Below are positions 8,872 through 19,016 of a DNA stretch of 64,000 nucleotides, piece by piece (within the stretch, counting starts at the first letter, position 1; each line of letters starts with the position of its first letter). The translations under genes were made by a program, and so were the position numbers. This stretch comes from Trichomonas vaginalis G3 (lineage: Eukaryota; Parabasalia; Trichomonadida; Trichomonadidae). The stretch lies in contig NC_067204.1 in the NCBI RefSeq assembly GCF_026262505.1, positions 372,001 through 436,000 of the forward strand. Reading direction: 5' to 3'. The notes beneath the pieces were generated by a model. It saw only the letters and a program-made list of their open reading frames with translations, was not told the DNA's origin and searched no databases.

Positions 8872-11800
8872 ATGCCACGTAAGCTACGTAAGAATATACG
8901 TAAGAGGAAGGGAGCATTGAAACATCCAATAGTAAAACTGACACCACAACAACAGTTGCAACAACAAATGATGAATGACCCCACTATGTTGCAACAAATG
9001 TCAAGCAACCCTATGCTTTTAAACCGAGTTATTGGTGCACAGAGTGGAGGTTTAAGAGCGGCACTTTTAGCGAAAATGGCAGGCTATGGTGGAGCTGCAG
9101 ACGGAACAGCTTATAACCCTCAAAGTCAAATGAATTTGAGTTCACTCAAAAATCAAATAACAGATGTCAAAAAGTCAAACATAGACATACAGAAACAAAT
9201 AAGTGAAAACGAAAAGAAACTAGAATATGACAGACACACAAAGAAACTCAATGAGTTAAACGTAGAGAAAAAGAAGAAAGAAGAACAACTGAAAGAACTA
9301 AGTACAGAGGAATATGCGAAAAAAGTGTCAGAAAAAGCAGCAGAAGTAGCAAAAATGGAACAAGATGTTATAAATTTGAAAAACCATACTACTCAATATA
9401 AAGTACTGAAAGATGAAGAGATAAAACAAAAAGCCCTGAAGACATATATGGATAGCGATGAGTATAAAAAAGAAGTTGAAGCAAATGTAAAGGCAGAAAA
9501 ACTTTTACAGTTGCAAAACCAAACCGTACAGTATGAAAACTTAGCACAAGAAAGTAAAAATAACGACGCAGCCATGCAAAAGGCAATGAAAAGCGCAGAA
9601 TATATAAAAGCTAATAATGACTGGTTAGATGCCCAAGCCAACGCCAAAGCAGCCCAACTTATAGGGTCAATAAGGACAAAAATACAAGCGGATGAAGACA
9701 GTTCAAATGAAGCTTTAATGAATGCTGACTTTAAGAACGCCTTCGAAGCTCTTCATAGTAAGGTGAAACTAGTGAACGACTTCTCATCTGGAAAGAAACT
9801 GAAGTCTGAAGGTTTCGACAAAGAGTTAAAAGAAGTAGCACAAAATATGACGAAAATAACAGATGCAGCAACGAGACAGGCAGTTCAAAGTGCCTATGAC
9901 GCCGTTAGAGCAACTGTTGTGGAAAGTCAAGAAAAAGAGTTACAACAGACCAAAACAGACCTAGTAAATGCTTTCTTAAGAACGAAAAGTCAGGTAGGAC
10001 ATTATGCTGCAGATGGAACATATGTGCCAGCTGGTGGAACTTATATACCAGCTGGTGGAACTTATATACTAGCTAGTGGAACTTATATACCACCAAACCC
10101 TCCAAGAGAAGCACCTGCACCAGGACTACCTAAAACATTTACATCGTCACATGGACACAGACACAGGCATGCACCAAAACCAACACAACAACCAACAGTT
10201 CAAAATCCAGCACAACAACCAACAGTTCAAAATCCAGCACAGCAACCAACAGTTCAAAACCCTGCACCACAACAACCACCTCCACAACCAGCACAACAAC
10301 CAGCACAAACAGAGCAAGGACATAAAAGAAGTAGAGAACAAGGAAACCAAGAATTCTTAAAAATGCTTAAGGAAAATTATGATTACCCAGATACTCTTGA
10401 CTTTAGTGACAGATATAAAGAAGCTATTAGAAAGTTCAAGGAAGGAAATACTGACCCGAACCTATTTAGCTTTATGGTTCAGCACCAAATGGGATATAAT
10501 TTCAAACCTGGAAAATACAAGCTCGCTAAGGGATATGATTTAATAGCATATCATCCAAATGACATGAATGAATTTACTCCGAGATATTTGGTGTCAGAGA
10601 TAAATGATGATTCAACTATCTTCATGAAACGCGTAAAAAATAGAGACGGAACGAAAGAAGAAAGGGTTATGAATGCGGATGACTTAAATAGGGAACTTGT
10701 TAAAAACGGTCTCGGAATATATGAAATGCCACCAGATGAGGTACAAGAAACTCCACAGGAAGAAGTTCAGATACAACCAGACATGGAAGAAATAGTTCAG
10801 CAACAACAGCTAGAAGAGCCTGAAGGAAACGAACAAGTCCCTCCTTTGGAAACTAACTTCACAAAACTAGATGAAGATTTGGAACAGCCGAAAAATCTTG
10901 ACCCTCAACAAGAGTATGCGGAGAATATGGAATCTTTCCAAGAGTCTAAGAAAAATTCGGCTGACATAGTAGAAGAATATCGAAAAATGTTCGCCGACAT
11001 ACAAAAGACTCCAACATCAGATGAAAATATTCAGCAAAGAATGGAAGAACTGAAAGAAAATGTACGCAAATACAACAATCCTTTTTACTTACGAGCATAT
11101 AACGTTCAATCTTTGGATGAACTCGGTGAAAATAAAAGGTTAAATTTCAACAAAACATATAGAAATGAAACATTGTTTAAAGTTCATTCAGAACCTAACC
11201 AATATGGAAACAAACCTACTTTTGTTTCTGCAGACTATGGAACTACAATGAGATGGGGTCATAAAGCTAATCCGGATAGGTGGTTCATAAACTTACAACC
11301 ACAATTCCAAGAAGTTGTAGACGCAATGGAAGCGAATGGTGAACGAGATATAGCTGGTATTTTCAGCGCGGCTTTAATGCCATTGAAAGATATGAAAGAT
11401 GCAGATATTTTGGACCAGTATGAAATGAACATGGCTGATGGAAATATAACACCTGACGTTCTAGAACATTTATCTCAAAGAACTACACAGAACCATAGAG
11501 ATGGTATATTTGGTGAAGAGTTTAGAAAGAGAGTTAGGAGAGAGAAGGAAGAGAAACCTATTGTACATGACCTTGCAAACGAAAGTTTGCAAAATGTCAT
11601 AAAAACTTACTTTGCAGACAATGAACAGAGAAGGGATGAATATTTAAGAAAACTCAAATGGACAGTACCAAATGAAATGTTAGTATTGAAAAACATGTTC
11701 CTTGACAAAATAAAACCAACTACAGAAATAAATGACGCAAGACTGGAACATTGGGTAAAAGCTTTCCCATTCACAAAAGATATTATTGGTTACATGGAAA

Positions 11801-12096
11801 GAAAACCAGAATGGCTACAAAAACATATATTTGGAAACGAGCATATTCCATATGGTCAGGCACTGTTTGAAGAGCTTGAACCGGAAACTCAGGAAAGAGT
11901 CATGCAAACAATAAGCGAAGACTCAAATACAGACTATGACAAAATCTTTCTAGGATATAGGTTACCTGAGATGGGCGACCAGAGCCCAAAGGCAAAAAGG
12001 ACATGGGAAATTTACAACATACTAGGTGAACATAAGGCAAAGATGCAACAAAACTCAGTCAGGAAGAAAGTAAAGCTTGGTCCGAAACAATTATGA
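8872..12096 (+). CDS. Large coiled-coil, glutamine/proline-rich element protein, 1074 aa
   Basis: I do not recognise the family. The N-terminus is highly basic (PRKLRKNIRKRKG) and then glutamine-rich. Residues of about 95-370 are charged and probably coiled coil. A short GGTYIPA repeat and a proline/glutamine repeat (QQPTVQNPA, three times) follow around 395-480. The C-terminal half is mixed, globular-looking sequence without a motif I can name, ending in a basic tail. The start is set by the Inr seven bases upstream. It sits directly before the major capsid gene on the same strand. A core, scaffold or other virion protein is plausible but unproven. No polymerase, protease or ATPase motif is visible. 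The frame is whole. Confidence 0.8.
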   Translation: MPRKLRKNIRKRKGALKHPIVKLTPQQQLQQQMMNDPTMLQQMSSNPMLLNRVIGAQSGGLRAALLAKMAGYGGAADGTAYNPQSQMNLSSLKNQITDVKKSNIDIQKQISENEKKLEYDRHTKKLNELNVEKKKKEEQLKELSTEEYAKKVSEKAAEVAKMEQDVINLKNHTTQYKVLKDEEIKQKALKTYMDSDEYKKEVEANVKAEKLLQLQNQTVQYENLAQESKNNDAAMQKAMKSAEYIKANNDWLDAQANAKAAQLIGSIRTKIQADEDSSNEALMNADFKNAFEALHSKVKLVNDFSSGKKLKSEGFDKELKEVAQNMTKITDAATRQAVQSAYDAVRATVVESQEKELQQTKTDLVNAFLRTKSQVGHYAADGTYVPAGGTYIPAGGTYILASGTYIPPNPPREAPAPGLPKTFTSSHGHRHRHAPKPTQQPTVQNPAQQPTVQNPAQQPTVQNPAPQQPPPQPAQQPAQTEQGHKRSREQGNQEFLKMLKENYDYPDTLDFSDRYKEAIRKFKEGNTDPNLFSFMVQHQMGYNFKPGKYKLAKGYDLIAYHPNDMNEFTPRYLVSEINDDSTIFMKRVKNRDGTKEERVMNADDLNRELVKNGLGIYEMPPDEVQETPQEEVQIQPDMEEIVQQQQLEEPEGNEQVPPLETNFTKLDEDLEQPKNLDPQQEYAENMESFQESKKNSADIVEEYRKMFADIQKTPTSDENIQQRMEELKENVRKYNNPFYLRAYNVQSLDELGENKRLNFNKTYRNETLFKVHSEPNQYGNKPTFVSADYGTTMRWGHKANPDRWFINLQPQFQEVVDAMEANGERDIAGIFSAALMPLKDMKDADILDQYEMNMADGNITPDVLEHLSQRTTQNHRDGIFGEEFRKRVRREKEEKPIVHDLANESLQNVIKTYFADNEQRRDEYLRKLKWTVPNEMLVLKNMFLDKIKPTTEINDARLEHWVKAFPFTKDIIGYMERKPEWLQKHIFGNEHIPYGQALFEELEPETQERVMQTISEDSNTDYDKIFLGYRLPEMGDQSPKAKRTWEIYNILGEHKAKMQQNSVRKKVKLGPKQL

Positions 12097-12135
12097 TATA
12101 TAAATCCAACTATTCTATATTTTTACCCATATGAA

Positions 12136-13742
12136 ATGTACGCCGCTCAGAATATAACGCCAACAGTTTTGGATGCCATGAACGGAAATGTTTCCGAATG
12201 GTATAACGAATGCGACAATGCCATTAGAAGGTCAGAAATAGTTCCTGGAACTTACGAATATACAACTGCTGTTTCTTATGGAAACGTAGGTGAGTTTGGA
12301 GAAGGTTCTTCAACAACAGTAGATATTGCTTGCGACAGGTTTCATATTATTTCTATTGACAACTCATTCTTATACGTGGAACAAGACATTGAAATAAAAC
12401 CTTCTGCCAAGTTGTCTGACAAGAAAGGTTGCAATGGAATTTTCTATGTCGGATACCAATATGCTCCAGAAGTTTTCATGGGATATAAGATATATTCTAA
12501 CTCTGACTTAGTTCAAACAGTAACATGGGCAAACTATGAATGGTTCGCTTTGAGAACTCAGTACAACCACAAGCTAGAGAACAAACAGACCAGTATGCAA
12601 ATATTGAGAAAATAAGAAGACTTGACCCTAACGTTCCAGGAGTTTATGTTAACCTTTCTGGACAAACTGCAGCAGCAGTAACCAAAGTAAAACTGAAACT
12701 TAGAGTTCCTTTGTCATCTTTCCTCATCTTCAGGTTTTTAAGATACTTGCCAAACTGGGCAGGAAAAATTTCTATTGAACTTACTCCAAGCAAAAATAAC
12801 TTAGTCATTGCACCAACACAAGACCCATTCACTATTACAGACGTAAAGGGACAAATCAAACGTCATTCGCCGAATTTTGCAAAGACAAAGTTGACTTAGA
12901 CTTTGGTTTCTCAAACTTCAACAATGAAGTAAACTATTATTTCAATGCTGCTGGAACTGCTTGGGACCCAGTTAAGTTCACATGCGAAAAATTTGAATGC
13001 AAGAGAATAGAAAGCAGACTTGCAGTCTATATGTTGGACCCAGATATTTCAAATGCTTTAGCTGCCAAATATATTGCAGTTCCACTTATGTTCCCTATAC
13101 ACCAAATATCTGTCAAAGACTTTGCAGGTGAAGTTGGAAACCAAAGTGCTGACCCGGGTGCAAGAACAGATATTGCTTTAACAACTGCAATGAAACATGC
13201 AGATACTATGTTTTGTACTGTTCAGACGAACTATAAATGACTATTCTTGTTTCTACAACCCCGGTATTAAATATCATATAAACATAGATGGCAAATATTA
13301 TCCAAGAGAAGAATATTCTACAGTTGAGGATATGAGGTCATACAACTTGACATTAGATGCTATGAACTTTAACAACAACTTCACAACGACCATTAACCCT
13401 GAAATGCAAAGTTCTATTATGCCATATGTGAAAGTATGGACTCATACAGGAGGTCAAAAAACTCAATATACAAATGGAGACCGTTCAAACTTTTGGCTTG
13501 GCATTCCATTTGCTGACTCAGAAGACTTTATGGGTGGTATTTCAACTGTTGGTACAGTTCAAATACAATATACTGGTGACAGAGACGGTCCAGATGAATT
13601 GAAAGCAAAGAAGTTTACAAAACCAATAGCACTTTTCACGGAAGATGCTCTTTTGAAGATTCGTTCGATGAAACCTGCTGGGGCTCCTCAGATTGGCATA
13701 ACGACAGCTTCCATCGAGCAGATTTTGGCAGCAGGTCAGTAA
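12136..13742 (+). pseudogene. Major capsid protein (double jelly-roll type), broken
   Basis: Position, length (about 535 codons) and sequence pattern match the whole 524-aa capsid gene of E2 (33805-35379). Common features include a KLRVPLSSF / KLRIPVRRF strand before a conserved IRF-type segment (FLRYLPNWAGKI, AIRFIPAFAGNI) and a late glycine-rich region. Polinton major capsids adopt a double jelly roll. The copy is broken, with about three breaks. It follows the 1074-aa gene by about 40 bp and overlaps the 3' end of a convergent gene. Confidence 0.7.
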
Positions 13743-14055
13743 GTTGTTCTTGAACTGACTTCTCTCCGTCAAATATTGACAGTACGCCAGTTTTGACATA
13801 ATATTGTATTATAAACTTTCCTTTAGTAATATCGGTCAGTTTTGAAGTTATATTTTTGTCAACGTCAAGAACTTTCACCATCTCGGTTATACCAACTTTC
13901 TTTGCTTTATGAAAATATTTAGGTTCAGCAAAGACTGCTATTCTATAACATTTTCCATTGTTTGTGTAAAGAACTATTCTGTCAATGTATTTGTATTGTT
14001 TGTGTGTGTAAACCTTGTTTTGCTTCAATTCGAAGAGATACTCAAATACGTCCAT
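13636..14055 (-). CDS. Hypothetical element protein, 139 aa
   Basis: The protein is lysine- and tyrosine-rich, starting MDVFEYLFELKQNK, with alternating hydrophobic residues that suggest beta structure. I do not recognise it. Its 3' end overlaps the capsid gene by about 107 bp on the opposite strand. Its 5' end diverges from the next gene across an 18 bp spacer. Confidence 0.6.
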   Translation of the reverse strand: MDVFEYLFELKQNKVYTHKQYKYIDRIVLYTNNGKCYRIAVFAEPKYFHKAKKVGITEMVKVLDVDKNITSKLTDITKGKFIIQYYVKTGVLSIFDGEKSVQEQLTDLLPKSARWKLSLCQSEEPQQVSSNESSKEHLP

Positions 14056-14073
14056 ATTTTTATTCGAAGTAAA
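14056..14073. promoter_or_regulatory. 18 bp divergent promoter
   Basis: The spacer between divergent ATGs contains TTTTTATTCGAAGTAAA, the same T5AT-type motif seen before many virion-type genes of these elements. Confidence 0.5.
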
Positions 14074-14651
14074 ATGTCATTTCCGAAAAATAAAAGCGTA
14101 AGTGTTTCAAAAGGTTTAATGGCGGTGGCAGATGTGAAGTTAAATTCACCAACTCAAACAAACAGTCAAAGTGTTATTGTCAATGTCAAAGACAGAGATG
14201 TTGAAGTGGGGAAACCATACGAAGACGAAGATGGTATAACAATTGTTCCTGTAAAAGAACCAACATATCCTGAAGTTAGCAGAGATTTAAGTTCTGTTGC
14301 AGATATTCGAAACGACTACCAACAACTTAAAGACAAACTTCAAACTCAGGAGAAGATTTGTCAAGCTTTAAGTATAATGTTAAACTTGGTCGAACACAAC
14401 CCTGTAAAAGTGAACTCATATGTCATTGCACCTCATGAAGTTTTGAAAGAACTATTGAACTTTTGACAGAGGCAGACGATATAAACATCAAAGAAATAGA
14501 ACCCGACATTAGTTGCTGTGGTGTTTCATATAATGTCATTGACAAGATATACGTTATGAAAGGAGGTGAAACGTTGAACTTAAAATATAGTTTCCCAGAC
14601 GTTATAAAAATATTTGACGACCACAACATTTCATTAAAATTTATTTGCTAA
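14074..14651 (+). pseudogene. Virion-type protein related to the 213-aa gene of E2, broken
   Basis: The C-terminal part (PDISCCGVSYNVIDKIYV, then LNLKYSF) resembles the end of the E2 protein at 51446-52087 (PEIECCGQTPLFMKIGNI, FKYKYS). The N-terminal part is low complexity and then helical. There is about one break. In both elements it neighbours a minor-capsid-like gene, so a virion role is likely but inferred. Confidence 0.6.
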
Positions 14652-14655
14652 GTAA

Positions 14656-15369
14656 ATGGCAGAAGACATAATGGTTTATACTATTACGACTAAAAACCCT
14701 GAGTCATATAATTCTATAACAACAAACTTACAAAGTCCTCAAGGACGATATTGTAAACTAACCTTAAACACAATGACGACTAAAGCCTGTTTTGCTCTTT
14801 TGACACCAGAAGACTTTATTGTTGTGAATGGTAAAAAATACTCCTTTGAAGATACTTACTCAGATATACCACCAACAGGTTTTGTTGACTTATTTAATAC
14901 TTTAAGGACGGATGTAACATGTGCTGCAACTAGAGCAGGTTTCATTATGTTTGGATGTCCGACTGAGTTTACTATAAACGATATGAGCTATAATACAAAA
15001 CTTATTTCTGGTTTTTACTACCAACAGTTTCCTATAACAGGAAAAGGTGTCATACAAGGAATGTCTATTCCATTGACATTAAGCACACCAATCTTATATA
15101 TTGTTTCAAACTTAGGTTCAAAGTGTTATTCGAATGTCGACAGAAACTATTATGACCAAAAGATACTTATGCGTATAAACAATACTTTCTCTGCTGGTTT
15201 GCCTATTGTTCATTCGAATGCAGAATTTTCAACCTTAGTGAACTCAAACACTTTGGCAAGTATAACGTTGACATTAGTTGACGCAAACTTTGTTCCTGTA
15301 AAAACTTTTATGTCCTATGTATTTGTCAATGACGGCAGAAAGTTTCGAATTGGAAGATGCAACTGGTGA
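14656..15369 (+). CDS. Minor-capsid-like protein, about 237 aa
   Basis: This is a beta-rich protein whose plan resembles the E2 gene at 50489-51244: an N-terminal strand-rich domain and a C-terminal half with a hydrophobic run (TPILYIVSNLG) followed by a late LASITLTLVDANFVPV block, which parallels MQFRLVDFQGEPV in E2. I place it with the jelly-roll-like minor capsid/penton group by inference. It lies 5 bp after its upstream neighbour. It appears whole or nearly so. Confidence 0.6.
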   Translation: MAEDIMVYTITTKNPESYNSITTNLQSPQGRYCKLTLNTMTTKACFALLTPEDFIVVNGKKYSFEDTYSDIPPTGFVDLFNTLRTDVTCAATRAGFIMFGCPTEFTINDMSYNTKLISGFYYQQFPITGKGVIQGMSIPLTLSTPILYIVSNLGSKCYSNVDRNYYDQKILMRINNTFSAGLPIVHSNAEFSTLVNSNTLASITLTLVDANFVPVKTFMSYVFVNDGRKFRIGRCNW

Positions 15370-15482
15370 AAGTATTGTATTACAAGAACAACTTCAACAA
15401 AAATAGCTCAAGAACAACAAATGCAACAAATGGAACAACAAAGTCAAGAATAAAAAAATATTATTTTTTTATTTTTATAAAA

Positions 15483-16716
15483 ATGTACAGAATAGATGTT
15501 TCAGATTTTTATGACTTCCAAGCATTCAGAAATATGTGTCCATTTAGAGACTATAACAAAGCAGTCGAGAATTTGAAACGTTTAGTCATTTATGTTGACT
15601 CTGCCCCAGAATGTTATGTCATGAAAGAATGGGATGTTGTCTTTAACAAACCAAGAGCAACAATAGTGTCTGAACAAGAATGTAGACAGAAACTTAAGAA
15701 AATAAAAGTCGTACAAGTTGGAATGAAGATGTTAGATGCTTGGATATCTTATTGTCAAAGTTAGAAGATTTTCAGTTCGAGGTATAAAGTTCTATACACC
15801 TTCTCCAAACTTCTATTCTATCTTCACTGGATATAAATACGAACAAGTAGAATGGAAAGAAAATATTATAGAAGCTTGGTTAGACCATGTCAAAGAAATT
15901 ATATGCAATGGAAACGAAAAGGTTTATGAGTATATCTTATGTTGGTTTGCAAACATCTTACAACATCCAAGTGCTAAAAATGAAACTGCTCTCATTATAA
16001 TTGGAAAACAAGGAACAGGTAAGAACACATTCTTTACAGATATCTTGTGCAAACTGTTAGAAGGTTATTCGAACCCTAATATGACAAACTTAGAAAACAT
16101 CTGTGGCAAGTTTAACTCTTCAATTGAGAATATGAAACTTATAGTTTGCAATGAACTTCAAAGTATAGATACAACAAAAGTTTTGAACTCAGATGCTTTG
16201 AAGAGTCTTATAACAGACAAAGTTGGAGTTGTTGAAAGAAAGTATAAAGACCAAAGAGTTTGTGAAAATGTTGCAAACTTCATTATGGTTTCAAACAATG
16301 CTGTTCCGATGAAGTTAGAAAGTTCTGACAGAAGATATGTAGTTGTTAGAACGTCAGAAGCTCATATGCAAGATACAGAATATTTTGACGACTTAGCAGA
16401 AACTTTGACATCTGACTTTTACAACCACTTGTTCTCATATTTCATGACATTAGATATTTCTAAGTTCAATCCAAGACAAATTCCACATACCGAAGAGAGA
16501 CAAACATTGTTAGAAGCAAACAAGAGTGTATATGAACTGTTCATAGATGAAACTGACTTTGTGTCATTAGATGAAAGGTCATTGTACGATTCGTATAAAC
16601 AATATTGTCAAGAATATGGTTATATGGCAGCGTCTAAACGTACATTCTTGGCAAATGTCAAAAGTCTTTTAGATGTTCAGAATGGTGTATATACAAAGAA
16701 AAATTTTTCTGAGTAA
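15483..16716 (+). pseudogene. D5-like SF3 helicase (primase-helicase C-terminal type), broken
   Basis: Superfamily 3 helicase signatures are clear: Walker A GKQGTGKNTFF, a Walker B-like segment LIVCNELQ, motif C FIMVSNN, and SDRRYVV with a likely arginine finger. The upstream 90-odd residues may be the remnant of a primase-side domain. SF3 helicases of this type unwind DNA in poxviruses, giant viruses, virophages and some polinton-like viruses. There is about one break. A TTTTTATAAAA leader precedes the ATG. E2 has PolB instead. Confidence 0.75.
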
Positions 16717-16754
16717 ATTTTTTAAAAAAAATATTTTTTTATCCGATAGAAAAG

Positions 16755-17174
16755 ATGACAAAATTCATCTCAGTAAACAAGTACATGTCAGGACTTAAAG
16801 AAGAACTAGACCCATTCACATATTTGAATGTTTACTTCTACCATTTTGAAAAGTCTTCATTCAGCAAAGTTTGGAACATCGAACCAGTTAAGTTTGCTAT
16901 TGTGACTAAAAATGGTGCGAAATTTGAAGACTTAGACATAGAAGGTTTGTTAACAGTCAAAGAAAGTTTTGACAGAAGGTTCTCAAACCTTAAAGAAGGC
17001 AAAGCATACAAACTTGTTATACCTTATGAACCAAAGAAAGCAGACGACTATGAATATTATGAGTCTAAAGTTGTAGAAGTTCAAGGTAAATTGGGTAAAA
17101 AGATTTTAGAGTCTAAGCCAGTGTTTGCCCCTAAAGAGGAAGAGAACATTGACATTGACCCAGAAATGTTCTAA
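16755..17174 (+). CDS. Hypothetical 139-aa protein with acidic tail, possibly ssDNA-binding
   Basis: The protein has aromatic-rich beta-type sequence (YLNVYFYHF) and a strongly acidic end (EEENIDIDPEMF). Acidic C-terminal tails are typical of single-stranded DNA-binding proteins, and it directly follows the helicase gene. The E2 gene at 41541-42014 sits beside PolB and has a similar acidic tail. The SSB role is inference; no OB-fold motif can be proven by eye. A TTTTTTATCCGATAGAAAAG leader lies before the ATG. Confidence 0.65.
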   Translation: MTKFISVNKYMSGLKEELDPFTYLNVYFYHFEKSSFSKVWNIEPVKFAIVTKNGAKFEDLDIEGLLTVKESFDRRFSNLKEGKAYKLVIPYEPKKADDYEYYESKVVEVQGKLGKKILESKPVFAPKEEENIDIDPEMF

Positions 17175-17190
17175 AAATAAAATTTTATTT

Positions 17191-17640
17191 TTACATGTCA
17201 AATTTCTTTTTCTCTGGAACTGGTTCAGGTTCTTTCTTCTCTTCTTCTACTTTCTCTTTCTTTTCTCTCTTCTTCTTTTCTGGTGGAGTTATGTCAAATT
17301 TGGCGCAACTATATTTATGTAAAAGTTCTTTGTCCTTTAATAGCTCATCTATTCTGTTTTCTATTTCATCTTCAAGAACAGCGCATGTGTCTTCTTTGCA
17401 TTCTAAGAACTTTTGTTGGACTTCATCTTTCCAATCGGCGTCATCTCTGTCAACAAGTCTGTCATTGACAAATTTTAAGACTGCTCTGCTTAATGTTTTA
17501 TGGTTCTTGTCATATTCCCAGAAACAGAACTTTAGAACAAATTCCCCTTTCTTGTTTACACTATGTAAGATTTTATGGTCGACAGATGTTTTGCTGTCGA
17601 AAAGCTTGTCTCGAATATAGATAGCGAAATCACTAGACAT
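17191..17640 (-). CDS. Hypothetical 149-aa protein, lysine/glutamate-rich C-terminus
   Basis: I do not recognise this protein. The N-terminal 100 residues look globular (FAIYIRDKLFDSKTS, FVLKFCFWEYDKNH) and the last 35 residues are almost entirely K, E and P. It is convergent with the gene before it and divergent from the ATPase, with a TTTTTATCTTTTAGAAA leader before its ATG. Confidence 0.65.
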   Translation of the reverse strand: MSSDFAIYIRDKLFDSKTSVDHKILHSVNKKGEFVLKFCFWEYDKNHKTLSRAVLKFVNDRLVDRDDADWKDEVQQKFLECKEDTCAVLEDEIENRIDELLKDKELLHKYSCAKFDITPPEKKKREKKEKVEEEKKEPEPVPEKKKFDM

Positions 17641-17676
17641 TTTCTAAAAGATAAAAATTTTAATTTTTCTAAAAAT

Positions 17677-18552
17677 ATGTTAGAAAAAAAGTTTGCTGAC
17701 ATTGACAAGAAATTTGAGAATGTTTTAAACAAGAACAAGAGGAAGTTAGAAAATGCTCAGATAAAGCCTATACATGACAAGTTCTTATTTGCTCAGAATG
17801 GTATAACAGGTCTAATTGCACCACCTGGGTCGGGTAAGACTTTCACTTATCTTAAAATGGCTGCACAACAACAAGAACTAGATGAGAAGAACCCATTCTA
17901 TGAGTTAGTTGTTATTTGTAGTACTTCTGGTCAATTTGACCAAACCGTCAATTCGTTCAAAGATATTATAAAGAAGTCTAAGTTAGTATGTATAAAGGAT
18001 ACTGAGTTGTTAGATTGGATAAAGAAGTACCAAAGAAGAGTTTTGAAGTATAATGCTATAAATGAGTATATAAATTCTAAGTTTAAAGACCCAAATGAGG
18101 AAATGCAGAGAATATTAGAGAAGAAACACTTCAGAAACAAACAGAAAGAGATAGAATACATTTCGAAGAAATTGCAATCTTACGATTGGAAGACTTACCC
18201 TCATAGATGTCTTCTTATCTTAGATGATTTCGCCTCTCATCCTTTGTTAAAGAACAGAGAACAAGATATGTGTCGAATTCTTAAGAAGCTCAGACACTTT
18301 AACATCTCAGTCGTAATATGTGTACAGACAGCCAAGAGTTTAAGTAAGGATGTTAAAAGAATACTTACTGACATAATACTTTTCCCCGGATTGTCCGAAG
18401 ACGATTTCATGGAACTTATGAAAGAGTCCATGGCAGGTAAGTTTGACAGATATGAACTCTGGGAGAAGTACAAAGTCATACAAGACCCTCATACTTCTTT
18501 CAGAATTCATATCTACGCAAACAAAGTTCAAATTGTAAAAAGTCAAGCTTGA
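17677..18552 (+). CDS. DNA-packaging ATPase (FtsK/HerA type), 291 aa
   Basis: Walker A is APPGSGKTFTY at about residues 46-56, and Walker B is CLLILDDFASHP at about 178-189. A conserved ICVQTAKSL-type sensor segment follows. Length and layout match the A32/HerA-FtsK packaging ATPases of Polintons, poxviruses and virophages, which drive genome entry into capsids. The ATG at 17677 is chosen over upstream in-frame codons because it follows an AT-rich leader. E2 has a diverged counterpart at 52509-53393. It appears whole. Confidence 0.85.
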   Translation: MLEKKFADIDKKFENVLNKNKRKLENAQIKPIHDKFLFAQNGITGLIAPPGSGKTFTYLKMAAQQQELDEKNPFYELVVICSTSGQFDQTVNSFKDIIKKSKLVCIKDTELLDWIKKYQRRVLKYNAINEYINSKFKDPNEEMQRILEKKHFRNKQKEIEYISKKLQSYDWKTYPHRCLLILDDFASHPLLKNREQDMCRILKKLRHFNISVVICVQTAKSLSKDVKRILTDIILFPGLSEDDFMELMKESMAGKFDRYELWEKYKVIQDPHTSFRIHIYANKVQIVKSQA

Positions 18553-18653
18553 AAAATGTAAGTGTTTAGTCTTAGTAAGTAAGTCTGTTGTGGTGCTGGG
18601 GCTGTCGGTTCTTCTGGCTTTGGAAGGCATTCAGGAAGAGGAACGTCAGTCAT
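18543..18653 (-). CDS. Small divergent gene beside the 22 bp satellite (MTDVP type)
   Basis: This is a 36-aa ORF (MTDVPLPECLPKPEEPTAPAP). Its start is clearly homologous to that of the longer gene at 23790-24269 (MSDVPPTES, then NPEEPKAPAPAP). In both places the ATG abuts a satellite array. The function is unknown. This copy may be a remnant. Confidence 0.5.
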   Translation of the reverse strand: MTDVPLPECLPKPEEPTAPAPQQTYLLRLNTYIFQA

Positions 18654-18663
18654 CCGTTTGTGT

Positions 18664-19016
18664 CCTGTCGGAAGGAAAAATTTTTCCTGTCGGAAGGAAG
18701 AGTTCTTCCTGTCGGAAGGAAAATTTTTTCCTGTCGGATGGAAAAATTTTTCCTGTCGGATGGAAAATTTTTTTCTGAAGTTCGACCAAAAAGTTCTCAA
18801 TTTTCGAAAATTTGAATGGTTTACGGACGGACAACTGGAAAAATTTTTCCTGTCGGATGGAAAAATTTTTCCTGTCGGAAGGAAAATTTTTTCCTGTCGG
18901 ATGGAAGAGTTCTTCCTGTCGGAATGAAAATTTTTTCCTGTCGGAAGGAAAAATTTTTCCTGTCGGAATGAAAATTTTTTCCTGTCGGAAGGAAAAATTT
19001 TTCCTGTCGGATGGAA
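18664..19016. repeat. Satellite of about 13 units, 22 bp (CTGTCGGAAGGAAAAATTTTTC)-type
   Basis: The unit starts CTGTCGGA(A/T)GG and contains the palindrome GGAAAAATTTTTCC; some units read GAAGAGTTCTTC. Two blocks flank a central unique segment at about 18773-18836. Long frames through it on both strands are by-products of the repeat. Each unit is near two helical turns, which would put a bound protein on one face of the DNA. Confidence 0.9.

Noticed and set aside
8597-9647. Cysteine/phenylalanine-rich minus-strand frames opposite the 1074-aa gene
   Set aside because: They are shadows of the plus-strand coding sequence and terminal repeat, with no homologues among the other copies.
10076-10360. 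Histidine/glutamine-rich frames overlapping the proline/glutamine repeat
   Set aside because: They are alternative frames through the repetitive QQPTVQNPA tract, not separate genes.
18664-19016. CRISPR-like array or coding repeat protein in the 22 bp satellite
   Set aside because: Units are contiguous with no spacers. Frames are open on several strands because the period and composition lack stops. No cas genes are present, and the host is eukaryotic.
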